Assembly: GCF_000934605.2 (NCBI RefSeq)
Contig: NZ_CP010897.2
Location: 5,084,001 to 5,148,000 of the forward strand
From: Pandoraea vervacti
GTDB lineage: Bacteria > Pseudomonadota > Gammaproteobacteria > Burkholderiales > Burkholderiaceae
Reading direction: 5' to 3'
DNA length: 64,000 nt
Positions 42,647-51,000 of this stretch are shown in pieces. The position numbers and the translations under genes were made by a program. Each line of letters opens with the position of its first letter. Position 1 is the stretch's first letter. The notes below the pieces were generated by a model. The model was given only the letters and a program-made list of their open reading frames with translations, searched no databases and was not told the origin of the DNA.

Positions 42647-43547
42647 CATCAGGGCGGCTTGTTGGAGTTGGATCGCTTCTTGTTGCGGAGAGAAGTAGAA
42701 CGTCGTCGTGCTCAGTTGCAGCGACGCTGGCAAGTTTGAAATCAGCACTTGCGGGGAGACGGGATCGAGCGTTGCGCCGAACCCGCCTACGACATAGTTC
42801 GGGCCGTTCTGCTGGCCGACCGCGCCAGTGAGGATCGATGATCCCGTGCCGCCCAAGCTCGCCGGGATCGTCAGGTTCAGACCACCGTTCGCCGGTGCCA
42901 GGCTAATCACCTGCGGCGGGTTGCCGACTTGCGGCGTGTAGGTGTTGGCCGTCGTGATGCCGTTGACCAAGCTCGTGCCGGTGAGCGACACCGACTGGCC
43001 CACCACGTTACCGACGTTGACGATCTGACCGCCCGAGGTGAGCGTCAAATTCGGCGCCTGAATCGTCGCAGCGATGTTACCCACTGGCGTCGGCGGGTTG
43101 ATCACACCGCCTACGCTCGTGTAAGCATCCCCATACAGCGACGTACACTCCGCAGCACTGCCGCAACTCCACACATCGTGACGCTTGTCCGACTCGAACA
43201 TGCCCGTCTCTTGCACCCAATGCGAGTGCCAGCAGGCATTGAGCGTCTGCGCGCTGTTGACCACCGGGCCGCTGACGTTGATCGTTGCGTTAAGCGCCGC
43301 CGTGATCAGACTGCCGACGTTCGTGAGCGACCCGGCATTGATCGTGAGATTGTTCCCCGCACCGATGATCGACGTACGCCTCGCAGTAGCTTTCCTTGTA
43401 GCCACCCGCCGTCATGCAACCCGAGTACTTTTCGAGCTTGCCGTAGTTCTCGTGCACCTGAACCGGCGGCGGCAACGTGTTGGTGATGCCGCCCGCTACG
43501 TTCAGCGTCAGGTTGTTCCCTGCGAGGATGTTGCCCGACGTATTGGT
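42645..43547 (-). pseudogene. Displaced cdiA fragment, copy B (903 bp, frameshifted)
   Basis: Matches cdiA 50636-51561 base for base except for scattered substitutions and one 23-bp deletion. The deletion joins two TGATCGACG direct repeats that are intact in cdiA at 51357 and 51380, a textbook slippage event. It breaks the frame after SYCEAYVD. A second frame problem lies at the junction with the toxin tail (42645). The longest piece reads from 43405 to 42620 with AQTLNACWHSHW and ends in HIRLLRRL. It has no start of its own. Confidence 0.92.
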
Positions 43548-43883
43548 CTGTGACAGGTCCCGGCAGGTGCGGCGTTATCAACGTCAGTTTGATCGCCCCT
43601 AACAGAGAGTTAGTCCGCTCTTACAGCCATTTTCCAAGGAGCGTCGAATGACTCTCGCCGTGCATGCCAACCCAACGGTAGCTCAGCCAAGTCCTGAACA
43701 CTTGGATCAAGTCGCATAACGCTCTCTAAGCTCACGACAATCATGTCGTCCTCATGCACCTCAGGCGCGACAATATGAAACTGCCAAGCACCGTCATCAA
43801 GGTCATGTGATACATAGGCAATCCGTGGAGCGGCCCCACGTATCTGAGGACACGAGGACTCTCTTAAAATAAGGGATAGTCTT

Positions 43884-44285
43884 GTGCCTATCAGTAAGCC
43901 TAGTCATTACGTGGAAAGCATCGAAATTCTGACCGAGCCGGAGCGCCGTCGTCGGCGCACGGCGCAGGAAAAAATCGCCATCGTGCAGGAAACATTGGAG
44001 CCGGGAGCGTCGGTGTCGGCCGTTGCACGTCGGCACGGCGTCAATGCCAACCAGGTGTTCGGCTGGCGCAAGCAATACCAGGAAGGCAGTCTGGCGGCGG
44101 TGAAGGCGGGTGAAACCGTTGTACCGGCATCTGAGCTAGCCGCCGCCATCAAGGAAATCAAGGAGTTGCAACGGCTACTCGGGAAGAAGACGTTGGAGGT
44201 CGAAATCCTGAAAGAAGCCGTGGAATGGGGCCGGTCAAAAAACCTGATTGCGCGCTCGCCCTTGCTGCCGGGGGACGACCGATGA
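43884..44285 (+). CDS. IS3-family transposase OrfA
   Basis: 133 residues from GTG 43884. The helix-turn-helix is RRTAQEKIAIVQETLEPGAS with VSAVARRHGVNANQVFGWRK, followed by a leucine-zipper-like helix (ELAAAIKEIKELQRLLGKKT, LEVEILKEAVEW), as in IS2 OrfA. It binds the inverted repeats. It overlaps OrfB by 61 bases. Confidence 0.95.
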   Translation: MPISKPSHYVESIEILTEPERRRRRTAQEKIAIVQETLEPGASVSAVARRHGVNANQVFGWRKQYQEGSLAAVKAGETVVPASELAAAIKEIKELQRLLGKKTLEVEILKEAVEWGRSKNLIARSPLLPGDDR

Positions 44286-45118
44286 AGACGGTCTGCGAAG
44301 TTCTCGGCGTGGCGCGCTCTGCCGTGGCGGTCAAGCGAGCTCGCTCGTCCGACTGGCGCGATGGTCGCCGTGCCCGCGTGACCAACGATGCCGGGCTGGT
44401 CGAGGAGATTCAGGCCCATGTGGCGCACCTTCCTACCTATGGCTACCGGCGTGTCTGGGCGCTGCTGCGCCGCAGTCGGGAGCAGAGCGGTGCGCCGTGC
44501 ATCAACGTCAAGCGCGTGTATCGGGTCATGCGGGAGCATCAGTTGCTGCTGCGCCGCCCCGGCGTGCGGCAAGACAAGCGGCGGCATGACGGTCGCGTTG
44601 CCGTGGAGCGCAGCAACACCCGCTGGTGCTCCGATGGCTTCGAGTTCCGGTGCGACGATGGTACGCCGCTGCGCGTGACGTTTGCGTTGGACTGCTGCGA
44701 CCGCGAGGCGATTAGCTGGGCCGCAACGACCGGCGGGCATAGCGGTGATGTGGTGCGAGACGTGATGCTGGCCGCCGTCGAACAGCGCTTCGGCACCACG
44801 CAGGCCGCGCACCCCATCGAATGGCTGACGGACAACGGCTCGGCCTACATCGACTACCGCACGCGCAGCTTCGCTCGCGAACTGGGTCTTGAGCCGCTGA
44901 CCACGCCGGTCCGTTCGCCGCAGAGCAATGGCATGGCCGAATCGTTCGTGAAGACCATGAAGCACGATTACGTCGCCTATATGGACAAGCCTGACGCACC
45001 AACAGCGCTCTCGCGTCTGGCAATCGCGTTTGAACACTACAATGAGCGCCACCCGCACAAAGCCTTGAAATACCGCTCGCCTCGCGAGTTCAGGCGTAAT
45101 GCGGTGTCATCAACCTAA
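44225..45118 (+). CDS. IS3-family transposase OrfB (DDE integrase)
   Basis: 297 residues as an isolated frame, probably made as an OrfAB fusion by -1 frameshifting at 44237. The rve core shows the DDE triad: first Asp in TRWCSDGFEF, second in EWLTDNGSAY, Glu in SNGMAESFVKTMK, plus the HTH_21-like HLPTYGYRRVWALLRR segment. An internal ATG at 44282 might start a separate OrfB. The stop codon lies inside the right inverted repeat. Confidence 0.95.
   Translation: MGPVKKPDCALALAAGGRPMKTVCEVLGVARSAVAVKRARSSDWRDGRRARVTNDAGLVEEIQAHVAHLPTYGYRRVWALLRRSREQSGAPCINVKRVYRVMREHQLLLRRPGVRQDKRRHDGRVAVERSNTRWCSDGFEFRCDDGTPLRVTFALDCCDREAISWAATTGGHSGDVVRDVMLAAVEQRFGTTQAAHPIEWLTDNGSAYIDYRTRSFARELGLEPLTTPVRSPQSNGMAESFVKTMKHDYVAYMDKPDAPTALSRLAIAFEHYNERHPHKALKYRSPREFRRNAVSST
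44237..44243 (+). other. Programmed -1 frameshift site A-AAA-AAC
   Basis: The heptamer AAAAAAC is read A AAA AAC in the OrfA frame and allows slippage into the OrfB frame. It sits within the overlap, 14 codons before the OrfA stop. Confidence 0.85.
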
Positions 45119-45410
45119 CAGTGTCCGCCTGTCCTGAGTTACAGGGGCAACTCCAATCCGGTCCTTTCCCTCCATGGTGCGTCGGTTTGCGATAACTGCG
45201 ACGTTGGGTGGATCGGAAAACGGCCATGGGTTCATATCTGAATGCAGAGCTGTGGGACGGCGTTTCGACGACAAACGCCGCGAATATGTAAAGGTATTGG
45301 CTCAGACCGCGAAGATACCCCTAGAATAATTGAACGAAAAACTGCTGCACTTGGCGCTACCGAATATTGCCGCATTACCTAACCTCGGCAACATCGCAAG
45401 TGTTGCCTCC

Positions 45411-46394
45411 TCAATTCATCGGGACGCGTTCATATCGTTCAATGGGAAACGCGGGATCGAACGGTCCCATGTATCCAGTCACCCTCACTGCTAACGTATA
45501 AGGATAGACACCAGCGACTACAAAAAGCGCGGAGCCATTCCCACCCCTGATCGTGAATCCGGACTCACAGACAACGTCACCGTCCTTCAGGACCAACATT
45601 TCAACAAAAGGCTGCGCACCCAAATCGCAACTCAGCGAAACAAACGCTTCATCCGCAACGCGCCTATTCGATGGTGCAAACTCCAATGTTCCGTATTCTG
45701 CCCTTTCATCCGTGTCATGCATCTTGCTTGTCACTTCGATTCCGGTTCTGTCTGCTCGCCATAGGGTAACTGAGACCGGTTTCCCATGAGCCGCGAATTC
45801 AAATGAAATGCCCGTGAAACCCTTTTCGAATTCGTTAACAAGTGCGCCAATTCCGTGCCAAGTGAATTTCAGTCGCTCCAAAACAGCCTCCGTCAGCGTC
45901 CCGCCTGAGGCGATTGATCCCGTGTTCAGAATGCTGCGGCCCGTCGCCGTGCTACCGAAGTTCAGCGACAGGTCGTTGCTCGCCAGAATCTGGCCGCCAG
46001 CCAAGAGCGCCGAGAAGTTCTCTGGCAGGTACACCTGTGGTATCAGCGCTGTGACGGTCGGGCACTTCGCATTGCCCGTTGCCGCACACCCCAGTTCCGG
46101 CACCGTCTGCTCGACGTACCACAGCATCGGCTGCGACGCGCTGTCCGTCGACAAACCATTGATGAAGCTCGCCTTGCCCGTTTGCATCAGGGCTGCTTGC
46201 TGGAGTTGGATGGCTTCTTGCTGCGGAGAGAGGTAAAACGTCGTCGTGCTCGGTTGCAGCGATGCGGGCAAGTTCGAGATCAGCACTTGCGGGGAGACGG
46301 GATCGAGCGTTGCGCCCAACCCGCCTACGACATAGCTCGGGCCGTTCCACTGGCCTGTCGCTCCCGTCAGGATTGACGAACCTGCGCCGCCCAA
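45411..46394 (-). pseudogene. Chimeric reading: displaced cdiA fragment (copy C) fused to an immunity-like protein
   Basis: The first 160 residues are CdiA sequence (SPQVLISNLPASLQPSTTTF, VPELGCAATGNAKCPTVTAL, NDLSLNFGSTATGRSILNTG) corresponding to cdiA 50223-50884, with an in-frame 40-codon deletion between two Ser-Gln pairs. At 45890 (GGTLT/EAVLERL) the homology stops abruptly. A globular 160-residue tail follows (LKFTWHGIGALVNEFEKGF, TLWRADRTGIEVTSKMHDTD, ERAEYGTLEFAP, GYMGPFDPAFPIERYERVPM) that looks like a cytosolic immunity protein. An in-frame TAG at about 46401 separates it from further CdiA-like sequence upstream, so it has no natural start. It is a recombination scar rather than a working gene. 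Confidence 0.75.
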
Positions 46395-46430
46395 GCTCGC
46401 CTAGGTCGTGAAATTCAGACTCTGGTTCGC
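45890..46430 (-). repeat. Copy C segment of the cdiA repeat module
   Basis: About 540 bp matching cdiA 50223-50884 with one 120-bp internal deletion. Similarity fades in the last 30 bp. The exact left border (45890) abuts the immunity-like tail. Confidence 0.88.
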
Positions 46431-46471
46431 GACTCCACCCTCGCCACCCAAACACGCACTCCTCGACGACC

Positions 46472-46771
46472 CTAAATATTTTTCCAATTCGTTATTACCT
46501 TAAAATCACCGCCCAACTCAAGTTGAAGCCGATTAGCCATGACCTTTCCCCGCCTATTAAAATCTTCCTCCTCTTCTCGACTTTTAAATCCGGAAGCCGA
46601 AGGGTCTTCATTATTTAACGTTAAATCAAAATCCAATGCCCACTTAAATAGCATTTCCTTTAGCTCGCGCGATATCGGAAGATTCTCCGGATTTATATCC
46701 CCATACATTCCAGGCGGCATATCCCAAAGTGGATAACAATGATAGTCAGCTAAAATCTTTATAATTTTCAT
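46472..46771 (-). CDS. Probable immunity protein of the copy D orphan module
   Basis: 99 residues, MKIIKILADYHCYPLWDM at the start and GGDFKVITNWKNI at the end. Acidic centre (SREEEEDFNRR), no membrane segment, no signal; strongly AT-rich compared with the chromosome. Its ATG overlaps the TGA of the copy D toxin reading as ATGA, the usual coupling of cdiA tail and cdiI. The fold GYGDINPENLPIS-like segment (here MYGDINPENLPISRELKEML) resembles small polymorphic-toxin immunity proteins; not a named family to me. Confidence 0.7.
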   Translation of the reverse strand: MKIIKILADYHCYPLWDMPPGMYGDINPENLPISRELKEMLFKWALDFDLTLNNEDPSASGFKSREEEEDFNRRGKVMANRLQLELGGDFKVITNWKNI

Positions 46772-47397
46772 CTTTCACTTCCTCGCGGATTTTCCCCAAC
46801 AATATACCCATTCGAACCAACTGTAATTGCAATACGCTGTTCTTTTCCGTTAATTGAGACTTCATAGATAGGACGACCTGTTCCCGCCCCTTGGTAGCCA
46901 ACAATACGCCCTTTGGTCACAGCTTGAATGAGAACCTCTGGAATCTGCGACTGGGAGACGCCCATGGAAGCAAATTCCGGTCCATGCTCTTCGATTACAT
47001 GCTGGAGGCCAGCGGCCGAAGTGCCCGTCCCAGCACATCCCGGCTCCCGCACCGTCTGCTCGACGTACCACGGTATCGGTTGCGACAAGCCTGCAACCTG
47101 CTCAGGTGTCAGTGCCTGACCCAGTTGGATGTTGTTCGTCTTCGCGTACTCCACCGCGTTGCCGTACAGCACCATCTTCTGCTGATCATTGACGCTCAAC
47201 TGCGACGTGCTATCCGTCGACAACTCATTGATGAAGCTTGCCTTGCCCGTCTGCATCAGGGCGGCTTGCTGGAGCTGAATCGCTTCCTGCTTAGGAGAGA
47301 CGTAGAACGTCGTCGTGCTTGGTTGCAGCGACGCTGGCAAGTTCGAGATCAGCACTTGCGGGGACACGGGATCAAACGTTGCGCCCAACCCGCTCAC
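46768..47397 (-). CDS. Orphan CdiA C-terminal fragment with nuclease-like toxin tail (copy D)
   Basis: 209 residues as read from GTG 47397. The first 120 or so residues repeat CdiA (LISNLPASLQPSTTTFYVSP, VNDQQKMVLYGNAVEYAKTN, LTPEQVAGLSQPIPWYVEQ). After GCAGTGTS the tail is unique: AAGLQHVIEEHGPEFASMG, QIPEVLIQAVTKGRIVGYQG, AGTGRPIYEVSINGKEQRIA and ITVGSNGYIVGENP. The His-Val-x3-His start, the R-P-x-Y-E-V strand and the NGYIVGENP end resemble BECR-fold RNase toxins in other CdiA proteins; this is by eye. It lacks TPS and signal regions, so it could be delivered only after recombining into cdiA. Confidence 0.7.
   Translation of the reverse strand: MSGLGATFDPVSPQVLISNLPASLQPSTTTFYVSPKQEAIQLQQAALMQTGKASFINELSTDSTSQLSVNDQQKMVLYGNAVEYAKTNNIQLGQALTPEQVAGLSQPIPWYVEQTVREPGCAGTGTSAAGLQHVIEEHGPEFASMGVSQSQIPEVLIQAVTKGRIVGYQGAGTGRPIYEVSINGKEQRIAITVGSNGYIVGENPRGSER
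47022..47396 (-). repeat. Copy D segment of the cdiA repeat module
   Basis: About 375 bp matching cdiA 50406-50780. The left border coincides with the start of the copy D toxin tail. Confidence 0.88.
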
Positions 47398-47430
47398 ATG
47401 TACCTCGAGCCATGCGCAACCCAGATTGGA

Positions 47431-47496
47431 ATCTCATCCCCCAAAGCGGAATTCCGAAGTTCCCGCCCTGCTTCACGAACTCCGTTTGTGAGTCGC
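47431..47496 (-). pseudogene. Short cdiA relic E
   Basis: About 66 bp similar to cdiA 49867-49930, encoding FVKQGGNFGI in both. In cdiA this segment lies downstream of the copy D equivalent, but here it lies upstream, so it is a separate piece rather than part of copy D. The surroundings (47497-47621) contain nothing recognisable. Confidence 0.7.
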
Positions 47497-47621
47497 GAGA
47501 GCCCCGCGCCGATTGACCGTCGCGCCACCGACCCTTTCTATAACGGGCCGACGCCGGGGACACTTTGAGCACTCAGATCAGAGTTACCTAAAAAGCGAAA
47601 TTCTTGAAGTCATGCGGTTCT

Positions 47622-48065
47622 TCAAGCCCGATTTTCATCGACCTCACCTTCCCACACGAAGTACCACTTTTCAAACCATAGAGGGTCGAACCCACGCTCC
47701 TTCACATTGAACGCAGGGCGGACTTGGCTGGGCCATTTGCTCTCAATTAATCGCATGACTCCTTCTGGACTTGGATCAACAGGTTGGCGAAGGCCATTTT
47801 TGACGAGATCGTGGGGTTCAAACGGTTGGTCTTCGAACATGAGCGGAGCGTCCGGGCCGACTCCGTCCCGCACCCACCCCTCTCCCAAAAATTTCAAACG
47901 CCCTCTTCTCATTAACTCGCGAACACACCACAGAAACAGGTTCTTCATTTCGATGGGGTCGAAATTCGGCCGGAGGACGTTCAACTCCTCATATAAGTGC
48001 GCGATCGATTGCAGTCCATCGCACCGGAAGGCTACCAAGTCAAGCTCATCAGCCGTCATCAACAT
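47622..48065 (-). CDS. cdiI: Probable immunity protein CdiI of the main CdiA
   Basis: 147 residues from ATG 48065, which has AGAGGTG 5 bases upstream; a GTG at 48074 overlapping the cdiA stop by 8 bases is also possible. Cytosolic and acidic, with LDLVAFRCDGLQSIAHLYEE, LFLWCVRELMRRGRLKFLGE, GWVRDGVGPDAPLM and a C-terminal aromatic stretch FDPLWFEKWYFVWEG. It is moderately AT-rich. Position right after the cdiA tail is the main evidence for immunity; I do not recognise the family with certainty. Confidence 0.72.
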   Translation of the reverse strand: MLMTADELDLVAFRCDGLQSIAHLYEELNVLRPNFDPIEMKNLFLWCVRELMRRGRLKFLGEGWVRDGVGPDAPLMFEDQPFEPHDLVKNGLRQPVDPSPEGVMRLIESKWPSQVRPAFNVKERGFDPLWFEKWYFVWEGEVDENRA

Positions 48066-48066
48066 A

Positions 48067-51000
48067 TCATTCACCTCTAAATTTAATTTCTTTCAAGCCG
48101 CCCGGCAGAGAACCACGCGCACCCTGCAAAGTCCATTCAAACACTCCCGTCTGGGCCGACGTCGAAGAAAACGGCCGAAGGGTGTAGGTTTGACCAGCCG
48201 CGTTGGTTGCTTGATAAATTGTTCCCCCTGGGACCTCCCTTCTAACAACAGGTGCTCCGTCACTTAATTTTCTTAGCAATGAGAATGCTGACGTCTCAGG
48301 ATCCACCACGCGCATCGCCGCGGTGGTCCCCGAAGGATTTACTTGCAGAGGATATCGAATCCCGGCAATGTCAAATGTCCCCACCTTCCCCGAAATCGTG
48401 AGTGACACTTCCCCCAAAGGTGCGCGCGAACTTTTCAGGCTCGCTAGGGGATCAGCTAGGTTTGCGTTAGGGGTCACACCGTTGTCCATACCGGGTGTTA
48501 ATCCTCCGCTCCCGAATCTGCTGGAAAGTTCGGTATCCCCCGCCGTCAACATATCACTCGATGCCGAAGGGCCTACGGTTGGTCCGGAAGGACGACTGAA
48601 GATTCCGCGCGCCGCCCCAACGAACCGTCCTAACGCCCACCCGGTTAGGAGCCCAAGAATGCCGTAACCCGCTGTAGTTGCCGCCACACAACCGGCCGTC
48701 TGGCAATCCGGCGTACCCTGCACAAACTGCTGCAAGCTTTGACCGTTCAGATATAGCTGTGCAACGTCATTGCGCGCGATTTGGCAAGCCGCATTGTCAC
48801 CACCCGTCGCGCATTGGGTCGCCACTTCGACCTTCGCCTGGATGTAGGCAGCTTGGGTCGCAGTCAACGCGTCTCGATAGCAACTCATTGCCTGCCCACT
48901 GCAGGCTAGCTTCTGTGCAGTCAGGTACTGGTACTTCTCGCTCAACGCGTTGTTCGTCGCTTCGTTCTGCGCCGCCGTCACACCTCCATTCGGATTCTGA
49001 CCAAGCACTCCCGATAGGCCAGCACCAGAAAGTCCTGCAATTAACGCGATGCTCGCGTTAATTGCAGAATTGTCGTAACTCGTGGTCTTCGTGACCGTAC
49101 CATCACCGTTATCCGTGTACGTAACGGTTTCCGATCCGTTGTATAACGCGTCGCGCAACAATGGAGTGAGCACGGCGCTGGTAGCTGCGCCGATAGCGCC
49201 GCCACCACATCCGGTTCCCAACGCGGACGAGCTAGCACACCCCAGTGCCGCATGCGCTCCCACATATCCCAACTGTCCAAGGGCGTCCGGGCCAAGCGAA
49301 CCAATTTGATATGCAAGCGCAGCGCTCAAATTGCTAACCCCACTGCCCTTCAACGCCTCAAGGAAGCTCCCTCCCTGAATCGTCGACTGCACGCCTGCTT
49401 GGATCACCGACTGCCCAAGGATTGCTATGCCTTGCGACAGAAGTTTGTCCGCGGTCGTCGCTGCGGCATTTGCTGCCGTGCCGCCCACATAGCTCGGGTT
49501 GACGCCAGCCAAACTGCTTAAGCTGCTGCTTGAACCTCCCAGCGTCGTATAACCGAGTCCTCCGTCACCGGAGTAAGTAATGCCGTTCAGCAATCCGGCC
49601 GTGATCGCACTTGCGAGTCCGCTCGTGATGACCGAACCGAAATTCATCGACCCCGTCATTGCCAACTGCGTGAAGGCCGAACTCGTCATCGCCGTTAGTC
49701 CGGCACTCAACGCAATGTTGCCGATGCCAGCACCGATGGCCACACCTTCCGCGGTGGTTCCTGCTGCCGCCATCAGCGTCGCCGCGCCAGCTTCCACACC
49801 TGCGAGTTGTCCCACCATCACGGAGAACATCGGACCCAGCACCATCGACATCGCCACTGCTGCGACGATCATCCCAACCTGCTGAATCCCGAAGTTCCCG
49901 CCCTGCTTCACGAAATCCGTGTGCAGGTCGTTCTGCATTGTCTGCTGGAGGAAGTTGTCGCCCAACTGTGCAGCGACGCCTGCGATGAAGGCTTGCGTCG
50001 CCGCTTGGTCAACTTGACCGTTCGGGTCTAAGAGTTGAAGCGCACCACCGATCTGGTTGAACTGGTCGACGTTCAGCGTCAGGCCACCTGCGGCTGCGCT
50101 CATGAAGCCACCGGGCTGCACCATCGTGCCGGTGGTCTTCAGGTAACCCGAGTCTTTGATGTAGCTCCAGATCTCGCCAACGTCGACCACGTTCGCGCGG
50201 TTTGTCAGCGTGCCGGTGTTTACCGTCAGCGTCCCGCCTGAGGTGATGGAACCCGTGTTCAGAATGCTGCCGCCTGTGGCCGTGCTGCCGAAGTTCAACG
50301 ACAGGTCGTTGCTCGCCAGAATCTGGCCGCCAGCCGAGAGCGCCGAGAAGTTCTCCGGCAGGTACACCTGCGGCATCAGCGCTGTGACGGTCGGGCACGC
50401 CGCGTTGCCCGTCGCAGCACACCCCGGCTCCGGCACCGTCTGCTCGACGTACCACAGCATCGGTTGAGACAACCCTGCAACCTGCTCAGGTGTCAGGGCC
50501 TGACCCAGTTGGATGTTGTTCGTCTTCGCGTACTCCACCGCGTTGCCGTACAGCACCAGCTTCTGCTGGTCGTTCACGCTCAACTGCGACGTGCTGTCCG
50601 TCGACAACCCATTGATGAAGCTCGCCTTGCCCGTCTGCATTAGGGCGGCTTGCTGGAGTTGGATGGCTTCTTGCTGGGGAGAAAAGTAGAACGTCGTCGT
50701 GCTCGGTTGCAGCGACGCGGGCAAGTTCGAGATCAGCACTTGCGGGGAGACAGGATCGAGCGTTGCGCCCAACCCGCCCACGACATAGCTTGGGCCGTTC
50801 TGCTGGCCGACCGCGCCCGTGAGGATCGATGATCCCGTGCCGCCCAAGCTCGCCGGGATCGTCAGGTTCAGACCACCGTTCGCCGGTGCCAGGCTAATTA
50901 CCTGCGGTGGGTTGCCGACTTGCGGGGTGTAGGTGTTGGCCGTCGTGATGCCGTTGACCAAGCTCGTGCCGGTGAGCGACACCGACTGGCCCACCACGTT

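Larger units (their letters stand above)
43826..45155 (+). mobile_element. Complete IS3-family (IS2-like) insertion sequence, 1330 bp
   Basis: Imperfect terminal inverted repeats of 41 and 40 bp (43826-43866 and 45116-45155) share TGGAG, GCCCC, GTA, AGGACA, GGAC and TTA blocks in order. The element is flanked by an exact 5-bp duplication ATCCG (43821-43825 and 45156-45160). It carries two overlapping genes in -1 relation with a slippery heptamer, the IS3 organisation. Intact genes, intact ends and an exact duplication point to a fairly recent insertion. It interrupts the Imm33-like gene. Confidence 0.95.
43610..45235 (-). pseudogene. DUF2185/Imm33-like immunity gene interrupted by an insertion sequence
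   Basis: Removing the element at 43826-45155 and one target copy restores a 96-codon gene from ATG 45235 to TAA 43610. It reads MNPWPFSDPPNVAVIANRRT, then DRIAYVSHDLDDGAWQFHIV, IVVSLESVMRLDPSVQDLAE, LPLGWHARRESFDAPWKM and VRAD. The VAVIANRR, DGAWQFH and DP-S-x2-(D/E)LAELPLGW pattern is that of DUF2185 proteins, annotated as immunity protein 33 in toxin systems (from memory). The first 26 codons plus 2 bases lie right of the element, the rest left. The gene is dead as it stands. Its start could be further upstream because the frame stays open. Confidence 0.8.

Noticed and set aside
43610..43805. The left half of the Imm33-like gene as a separate small gene
   Set aside because: It has no start of its own and joins exactly to the right half across the target duplication.
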